NCBI GenBank assembly: GCA_029959085.1
Contig: JARWIR010000001.1
Location: forward strand, 19,831,730-19,895,729
Reading direction: 5' to 3'
DNA from: Nemophila menziesii
Taxonomy: Eukaryota; Streptophyta; Magnoliopsida; Boraginales; Hydrophyllaceae
Length of the DNA stretch: 64,000 nt
This document shows, in pieces, positions 56,640-64,000 of the stretch (positions within the stretch are counted from its first letter, which is position 1; each line of letters starts with the position of its first letter). The notes beneath the pieces are model-generated. The model was not told the DNA's origin. It saw only the letters and a program-made list of their open reading frames with translations, and searched no databases. A program made the translations under genes and the position numbers.

Positions 56640-58620
56640 ATATAGCTAAAGAAGAGGCCGTGACATTGGAGAATGAGGTTGAGTCACTTAGATCTGAGTT
56701 CGAAAGTTTGGAGGAGGAAAAGATAGTGGACATACACTATTAGAAGAGAAGAATAAACTTTATACAGAGTTGGAATTTATTAGTTTTCATATTATTTAAA
56801 TGATCATCTAAGCTAACCATTAAACTTTTACATTAGGAGGATTCAGGGAGCAGCTGTAATTGAAGTAGAATTAGGAGCTTCTAGAAGATTTCAGTTTAAT
56901 TGTGCTATAACAGGAGAAACCAAATGATCCTGATGCTTTTTGATTACTTGGAGAAGTATAATATGAACTCAATGATTATAATGGAAGTGTCATGTTTTTA
57001 TAGGGATTCAGGAAAGGTTTAATTTTGATTTTGAATTAGTAACTATTTATTAAATTTGGAACTGAAATTTTCTAATATAATGGAATACTCATAAAATAAT
57101 GGTTTTTATGTGTTTGGTTCATGTACAGGTGTAAAAGAATATGACTATTGAAGTACTTGGTGGCGAATGCTTTTACTTGCTTGAAAAATACTTGATCAGG
57201 TTAGTGAAGATGTTGTTTTTGAGTTACTTGCCCTATTGGTCCCTATATTATACAAAATATGCACGGTTGGTCCCTTATGCTTCATAACAAAGAGTTATCA
57301 TCTATTAGTAGCTAACTCTTCTTCTTATGATGTCTCAGTTATCATCTATCGTGTAATTATGAACTTGACTTTGTAAAAGTTTATGCTCGAGAATTGCCAC
57401 CATTTATTTGTCTGGAAACCATATACGGTAATATTTCATTGCTTAATCATTACTTCTATATCAAATTACGTCTTCTCTATCAAATTAGAAAGTTTATGCA
57501 ATTTTTATATTGGGAAACCAAGTTGTAAAAAACCTCTTTGGAGAATGTAAGTTATCAATTTGGTCTTACACTGCATTTTTTTTTATTGTTTTGCACTTAA
57601 TATCCATTTGGCACATTGCATTTAGTCTTACACTTTATTTTTTTTAATTGTTTTGCAATAAACATCATTTGGCTCAACTGATGGAGTGAGCAATATGTAA
57701 TTAAGTTATGGTTCACTTGATGTTCTATTAACCAATCTACAAACAAGTCTCAAGAATTATGTGAGTAGTCATGATTCACACTCATGAGTTGCTATTGCTT
57801 TGTTTATTATTACATGTTGCTTATTATGTGTTGTTTCTGAATATCATGTTATATAATATATAGGAACCTTTGGAAGAGCCTTTTGATATTAATGATGCAC
57901 CCAGGTAGGCTGTGAAGAAAGCTTTTACACTTAATTTTCTCTAAATTGACTAATTTTATCTCATTGGAAACTAGGTATGGATTTCTTCTATTAAAGCATG
58001 TTGCAGTTGCGATTCTTCATCAAGTAGCAGATATACCCTCATAGGGAGGTAGATTTGCAGCATTACTGCATAACACAATACATGCTACTTTTTGGAACAA
58101 GGACCCATGACGCAATTAACCTTTCCACCAAGCCGCTCTCATGCACAAGAAAATCGTTGCTGCTTAAGGACCATTCTCCACCATCGAAGAACCCAAATTA
58201 AGGTAAAAAATTGATGCACTATAAAGTTAATTCACAATGCCTGAGAGTCAAATTCCAAAAATGTCATATTTTATGTTAATTGTGTTGTACTACATATTAG
58301 GGAAATGTCATATTTTATGTTAATTGTGTTGTACTCCATATTAAGGAAGATGTTTTTGTTCAGCAGGAACCAGAAACAAGCCTCGCAATTAGTTTCTCAA
58401 AATATACAATGCCAAAGAAGGAAGGGAAATTGTGAAAATCGGGAGTCCAGGGGTTGAACACATTGAAAAATTGGTGAAACCTTAGGTCACTAGATGATAT
58501 TAGAACCAAATTTTGAGACAGCCGGACATTCTATGACATGGCTGGGTTATTGCCACATGTTCCATTCGGTGATATTGATGAGTCAACTACACCAGCATCA
58601 GAAGGTACTTTTGCTGATCA
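56640..58620 (+). pseudogene. Other gene-fragment-like patches beside the adaptin remnant
   Basis: At 56645-56790 the frames read LENEVESLRSEFESLEEEK and then LLEEKNKLYTELEF (coiled coil). At 56870-56990 EKPNDPDAF and LLGEV-YELNDYNGS look like a TPR helix pair with stops. At 57864-58050 EPLEEPFDINDAP and YGFLLLKHVAVAILHQVADI look exon-like. At 58360-58600 a PKKEGK-like and a FYDMAGLLPHVPFGDIDEST stretch follow. I do not recognise the parent genes. None is a continuous ORF. Confidence 0.4.
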
Positions 58621-60309
58621 TTTAAAATAGCTATCACATCGAAAACACTAAATCAACAATTAATCCTATAAATTATTTTATGTTGTCATTGTTCCAGTAG
58701 ATCATCATCAATATTCAAGTAAGACTGGTTGATTACATTTTGTTCAATTTTTGGTATTTTAATTGAATTGAATATATGATTTTTTTTTGTTCAAATAATT
58801 GAATATATGATTAGTTAGTATAGATCACCAACCATTTTCAAGTAAGTCTCATTTTTAACTTCTTTTCTAACTCTTCAATTTTTTTCTTTTTTTCTAATAA
58901 CTCTTCTCCTCCCACTTCTTATCAACAATAACATCTTTTAAAGTATTTTCCTAGAATCCTTCATAGAAATGACAGTTAACTTTACTTTTTTCCCGTGATC
59001 ATTATCTACATTGAACTTTTTTAAATAAAATCTTGGTTTTTTTGGTTATTTTCTTCTTTTAGAATCCAACAGAGAAAGCATTCGTTTCATTAATTTATTT
59101 TATGGGGTTTCATTAACTATGTATTTGTTTTCATCTCAATCTTTAAAGTGAATTCATAATGCACGTACTATTTATATGTATGTTTTTATATTTTACATAA
59201 TATTATAAACCTTAAAATTAACTTTAAATGCATGGATAAATTGGTAAATTTAAATTAATGCTTAATTGGTTTAGAAAACAGTAATTACAACATTTGTCCT
59301 TTGTGCAAGCATTATTGACTGACTTGGTTCATTGAAATAGATTGTTAATATATTTAGAGATTTTTAAATCATTATGGGAACACGTGTTAAGTACAAAAAT
59401 ATTATAGCAAATCAGAGCCATTAAAGCAAGCTCTCTCAAGCATTCAGACGCAAGTCATTTTTACATCAGGTATGTTTAATCGACAAAGATCGTTTTTTAT
59501 TAAAATAGTGAACAAAGTCATATATCTGGATTCTAGATCATGAAACTATTGTTGAATTTGCAGGTTTTGTGAGTGGATCTCTGTTATTTATATTCGACAT
59601 ATAAATAAATTTTACAGAAAAATGGCAATGGGTGAATCATTATTCTTCTTTAGTAACTTTGACGTGTAATTTTATATACATTCAGATAAACGTAATTGTA
59701 TTGTTTAATACTTTTTTTTAATTTTAAGGATCAATATTTATTAGCAACACACTGACAGATAGTGTAATTTACACTTTGGTATAAATTGTTGGGTGTAATT
59801 GTCTATTTTGCTGCCAAGGACCAATAGTACAATTTTTCATTTGTATGCATAACACATGGGTCTATTTGCCACCTTGAAAAATTAGGTTGTATATGTCAAT
59901 GGTAGTTGTGCTGTTTTTTTCTACTTAACATGACATACCTGTTAAATATGTTAGTACAATTTTTTGTTGGTTATTTTCTTTTCATTTGTTAGTTTGCTCT
60001 ATTTATATTTAATTGTTAGAACAGTAGAATTTTTTCTATTTTAAAGTGGTAATAATTGCAAAAAATTACAATCATGATGTCATTCTCTTTTTATTTAATT
60101 TTTCTACTCTTATATAATAAACTAAATAGTTGAAATATATTTTTGGTCTCAACATTAATGTAATGGTCATTAATGTACTGATCTTTGATGTTATTTTGCA
60201 TACTTTTATGTAATGAGTGTGATTTTTCCTACCTAATTAAATAGAAAATCATCGTGTAGTGTTTATTATATATTGTTCTTATGTAAAATAACTTACAATT
60301 TTACTTACT

Positions 60310-60375
60310 AACGCAACACAATAGTGGAACGGAACAGTTAACATAGCTCATAGTGGAACGGGACGGTTAACATAG
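60310..60375 (+). repeat. Short tandem duplication, about 30 bp
   Basis: ATAGTGGAACGGAACAGTTA followed by ACATAGCTCA and a second near-copy (GTGGAACGGGACGGTTAACATAGCTC). 58620-60300 is AT-rich with no recognised gene. Confidence 0.7.
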
Positions 60376-61024
60376 CTCAGAGACTATTAAGTACAAATCA
60401 AAGTAACCCAGTATTATATAATTTTTTAGCAAAAGTATAAATTTTTACTCATTCAATCTATAGTTAATTTATACTTTAAATTATCTGACTAAATATTGAT
60501 ATAATTTAGAAATTTATACCTTTACGAATTACATATAATAGTGTGGAGTTATTAAAATTAATGTGTGAGTTGTGTGTCAATTTATCAAATCATAAAAGTA
60601 TAAAATAACAAAATTGTTCATTATAATTGATCAATTTTTACATAGCGCCTTCAGGCACTAGACGTCCATTATATAATCACTTAATAACTACTTCACTCAG
60701 ATCTTTTTACTTGCACTCCTTGAGAATATCGACGTAGAGTATCATATTTAACAACTTTACCATCCTTAGTCATTTTGGAAGGCATTAAAAGCTTAAATTG
60801 ATCATAAATTAGGGACGTCTTCTTTAAGTTTTAAGTCACCATTTGTATTTGATAACCTAAGAACTTTATTAAATTTATGTTGTCTATTATTTTTGTTGCT
60901 TTCATATTCAATAGGTATAATAACTTTAATTTTGTTGATATTCATGCTTATACTAAAGTGTCTCCTTCAGTTCTTGACTCAAATGAAAGTTTCATTGCAT
61001 ATTTATGTAGAATTTATATTTTTT

Positions 61025-61053
61025 GTAGTGTCTTCAGGCACGGGCTATACCTA
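61025..61053 (+). mobile_element. Helitron-like 3' terminus
   Basis: A 5-bp stem hairpin (GTGTC-TTCA-GGCAC, about 61028-61041) is followed after GGGCTATAC by CTAG and then T. A terminal hairpin a short distance before CTRR, inserted before T, is the Helitron 3' hallmark. A similar hairpin (GCGCCTTCAGGCAC) lies at 60646-60659. No 5' TC end or Rep/helicase was identified. Confidence 0.45.
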
Positions 61054-61271
61054 GTATTAAATATTTTTGACTTATTCTAGTTTTTCTCTTTGAAAAAACT
61101 TTTTTAAATTATATATCTAATACATTTAAATTTTTTATAAATACTTTAATTGTTTATTTAAAAATCAGATTGTGTTATTTCTCTTTAAAATAATCCAGCT
61201 AAAAATACTATAGATAAAAGAGTAATTTTGGATTCTTTAAAAACTTATCACCAAAACACCATTCATGATAT

Positions 61272-62061
61272 TAGGGCTGAGCAAAACAAAACCGAAAACT
61301 GAACCGATCCCAATAACAAAAAAAGAACCGAATAACCAAAAACGCGAAAAACCGAAACACAAAAACCTTTTGGTTTTGTATTAGATTTTTAATAAACTTG
61401 AAAAAGTTCGATTCGGTTCCGGTTTTCTATGGTAAACCAAATAAAAAAAACTGAACTGAGAAAATACAAAAACTAATTTATATCCCTATTTTTTGTTTTT
61501 TTTAGTTCAGTGATCTCCCATCTATCGTTAGTCAAGATATTCTTGATTTTCATATTTTAAAAAAAAATTATGATAAAGGGGATATAAATGGTTTACATTT
61601 TGAAAACAAGCACCACCCTTGAAAATGTCATAATATGCAAAATATCTTTACATAAAATATTAGTTGATATATCTTCAAAGATCGTTCGTTTATTGAAAAT
61701 TCTTAAACGTAAAGCATACATATGAAATTATATAAATATTCATTTGTAATTGTTTATTTACAATTTGAATGCATAGTTCGGTTTCAAGAATACAATTTTC
61801 CAATATTGATCAATAAAATGAATATCAAACATTTCATATATGAACATGTTGTATAATAAAATGTCTCAAATAGACGTCCGTGAAACTTATCCAGATAGTG
61901 AATCAAACACATACTGAAACAGAACATAAAACGAACAAAATTCTGACAAAACCGAATCGACGAAAACCGTTCGGTTGCGACGCCCTAAAAACCGACTCAT
62001 TTGGTTTCTGTTTTTTGATTTTTGCCAAAAACCGCACCAAACCTCACCATGCTCGCCTCTA
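61272..62061. mobile_element. Non-autonomous hAT-type element, 790 bp
   Basis: The ends TAGGGCTGAGCAAAAC (left) and, in reverse complement, TAGAGGCGAGCATGGT (right) are similar, and an exact 8-bp duplication CATGATAT flanks it (61264-61271 and 62062-62069), as expected for hAT. The interior is rich in AAAACCGAA words near both ends. No transposase. Confidence 0.82.
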
Positions 62062-62459
62062 CATGATATGGTTGGTAAATTGTTCAATCATGTAAGATAG
62101 AAAAAAACAACCAAAAAGGATAAATAATATAATTGGACCATTTACCATCCATATCATGGGTAATATTTTTTGTGATAAAATTTTTGGTTATACCAAACAT
62201 TATTCAAATAAAAATCCGTTCTTAATAACAATTCTAAACTTATATCTAGTTAATTGTTTGTGAAAAATAACGATGAGTCACATGAAACTAATTTATAGTA
62301 ATATTTTTAAAAAATATCATATTGTTTTCCATCTAATCCCACCTATCGCTATTCTCATCCATTTTACTCTAGTTGTTCAAATCATCAACATCTTTATCAT
62401 CCTATCTCAAACTTCACAAGTCCATATTTTTCAAATCATCCTCATTTTTTTATAACGGT

Positions 62460-63520
62460 TATATATTAAAGATAAAAATAAAGTTCCAAAGTACAATCAC
62501 CTGATACCACTAAGGGAAAAATCGAGGTGCAAAAGATGAGCCAACTAGGGAGGAGGTAAAAGGCTCCAGTCACCAAACAACGTGCCTAGAAGAGTGCGTT
62601 TGGCGACCTAGTTAGCCACACGATTACCTTGGCAACGAACAAAGGAATATGAGGGATTACAAGTTTCCACAGTACCATAAGTAGACTTAGTGATATTACA
62701 ACAAACAAACCTAATAATGGGTATTCTTGTGATCAAAGCCATTCTCCAGTATTACCGAGATGTAAGGGAATCTATGAGACACTTCACAACTGCACAAAAC
62801 ACCTTGAGCTTCAGCCTCAGTTGCATTACGAGCTTCACTTTTCTTTGATTCTCCTCCTATTAAGTTTGCCAAGTGGATCCCTAAGAACATAAGCAATTAC
62901 ATCGAAGAGAAGATAACGAAGCACCAGTGTTAACCTTAATCTTATTAAAAGGAGGGAGTCCATACATTTTTATTACCTGTATCAATCAAATTTAAACTAA
63001 GATTGAATTTTTTACTATCCTCTAAAGGGGGTTTATTTGAAGTACTTAGATCTATTTCCTTCAGCTATATTTGCATTATTAGGATTTAACTTCTTATTCT
63101 TATACTCATGCCAGTTATGGTAAGCCTTTTGGAAAGTATATATAGGGTCAACCGTTATATTTTTAATCACAGAGTTATTCTCCCTTCCATATGTACCAAG
63201 ATATGTTACTCAACAACTCAGCTGTATATTTTTTTGTTTCATTTATCACTTCCATAGAGACAATAGTTGATAAAAACCATTCACCAATCTTGAAAGTACT
63301 AAGTACTATGATTCATAGTATTTCAGCTTTTGCCCAAGAGCAAGCAAAAAAGAAGATGTTCAATAGTTTCTTTATTATAATTACATATTTTACACAATTT
63401 ACTTTTTATGCACTTCCTATTATAAAGATTCACCTTAGTGGGTAAGTTATTCTTAATGCACTTCCACATAAAATTTCTAATTTTTGGTGTGCAATCCATG
63501 TTCCAAATCATTTTCCAGAT
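62460..63520 (-). mobile_element. LINE 3' fragment: zf-RVT then RNase H-like domain
   Basis: On the minus strand 63511-63323 reads IRNFMWKCIKNNLPTKVNLY with CKICNYNKETIEHLLFC, the zf-RVT domain. 62896-62711 contains NATEAEAQGVLCSCEV, followed at about 62690-62560 by TYGTVETCNPS and GNRVANQVAKR-like stretches of the RNase H domain. The order fits one minus-strand element truncated at its 5' side. Frameshifts separate the two parts. Confidence 0.75.
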
Positions 63521-63565
63521 ACCAAGATCCTATGTGTAAGAAGTGGTATTGGACCATAGTATTAA

Positions 63566-64000
63566 GGGCCTGTTTGGATTGAGAGAAATGGAAAGAAAGG
63601 AATGGAATAGAAATAATTTTTATTTTTTACATTGTTTGTATTAGAAAATTCTATAAAAGAAAAGAAAGGAGATCATTCCAAAAATCACTCCAGTATCTTT
63701 ATTTATTACCCCTCCATATTGGAGTCAAATGGAAAGAAAGGAATTTTTTTAAGAGCCAATTGTTGATTGATGCCTATTAAAAAACTTATTTAGAAAAAGG
63801 TGCCTAGGAAAAAATATTTATTGAAAACAGCCCCATCCCAAAATTACCCTTATAATTAACAATTAAAAAATAAGAAAAAAACTAATAATCACACGCGCGC
63901 GTCCGTGAAATTTTTTTAAAATCGTCATAACTAATTCAAAAAAAATCAAAAAAATAAAAAAAAAATTATATTTGGATAAATCAAATTAATATTTACGTCT
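63566..64000 (+). mobile_element. Left end of a Tourist-like MITE running towards the window edge
   Basis: TAA (63563-63565) is followed by GGGCCTGTTTGGATTG, close to the terminus of the MITE at 20917 (AGGTTTGTTTGGATTG). No right end was found before base 64000, so its extent is unknown. Another repeat (63889-63950) lies in the last part. Confidence 0.45.

Noticed and set aside
1..64000. CRISPR array, bacterial operon, ribosome binding sites or Rho-independent terminators
   Set aside because: The window is a plant nuclear sequence with spliced genes; the regular repeats present are minisatellites or transposon ends.

Overview
The window is eukaryotic and almost certainly from a eudicot plant nuclear genome: AT-rich DNA, GT-AG introns, two Yellow Stripe-Like (YSL) metal-nicotianamine transporter genes, a plant-type TBC/RabGAP gene, and a dense set of plant transposons (Athila-type and chromovirus-type Ty3/gypsy, Ty1/copia, LINE, Mutator-like, hAT, Tourist-like MITEs, a possible Helitron). 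I cannot name the species. Only three host genes are well supported; most of the rest is transposon-derived.

Layout. 1-1852: 3' end and 3' LTR of an Athila-type element that begins left of the window. 2827-14830 (+): first YSL gene (YSL-A here), whose second intron has grown to 9.3 kb by nested insertions (degenerate copia on the minus strand, with a gypsy element inside it, plus a CACTA-like end and a LINE fragment). 14831-21360: LTR remnant, LINE remnants and a Tourist-like MITE. 21460-24471 (+): second YSL gene (YSL-B), compact and intact. 24949-26896 (-): a five-exon TBC RabGAP gene convergent with YSL-B. 28515-33740: LTR-like sequence, a fold-back element and a LINE. 34110-44005: a complete Athila-type element (minus strand) with 5-bp target duplications, lacking RT, RNase H and the integrase core. 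44011-48190: fold-back repeat array, GGT minisatellite and MITEs. 48191-54186: a complete 6.0-kb MULE with a 9-bp target duplication, carrying a transposase on + and a plant-mobile-domain (PMD) gene on -. 54187-61100: tandem duplications, captured host exon fragments (AP-1 gamma-adaptin among them) and a Helitron-like 3' end. 61272-62061: hAT-type element with an 8-bp target duplication. 62460-64000: LINE 3' end and a MITE end.

The YSL pair is a tandem duplication that includes about 400 bp of promoter. YSL-B looks functional. YSL-A keeps every exon, but exon 5 has a TAA stop 5 bases after the canonical splice acceptor; a second in-frame AG 18 nt downstream would splice the stop out. YSL-A also lacks the sixth intron present in YSL-B. 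Together with its transposon-filled intron this suggests a gene that is degenerating or splice-dependent.

The best candidates for a closer look are that stop/tandem-acceptor arrangement, the MULE that carries a PMD gene and hairpin repeats in its ends, the Athila deletion derivative in which protease is fused in frame to the integrase tail, and the captured-exon cluster at 56-58.6 kb. All coordinates and reading frames were worked out by eye from the sequence; no alignment or database search was run.
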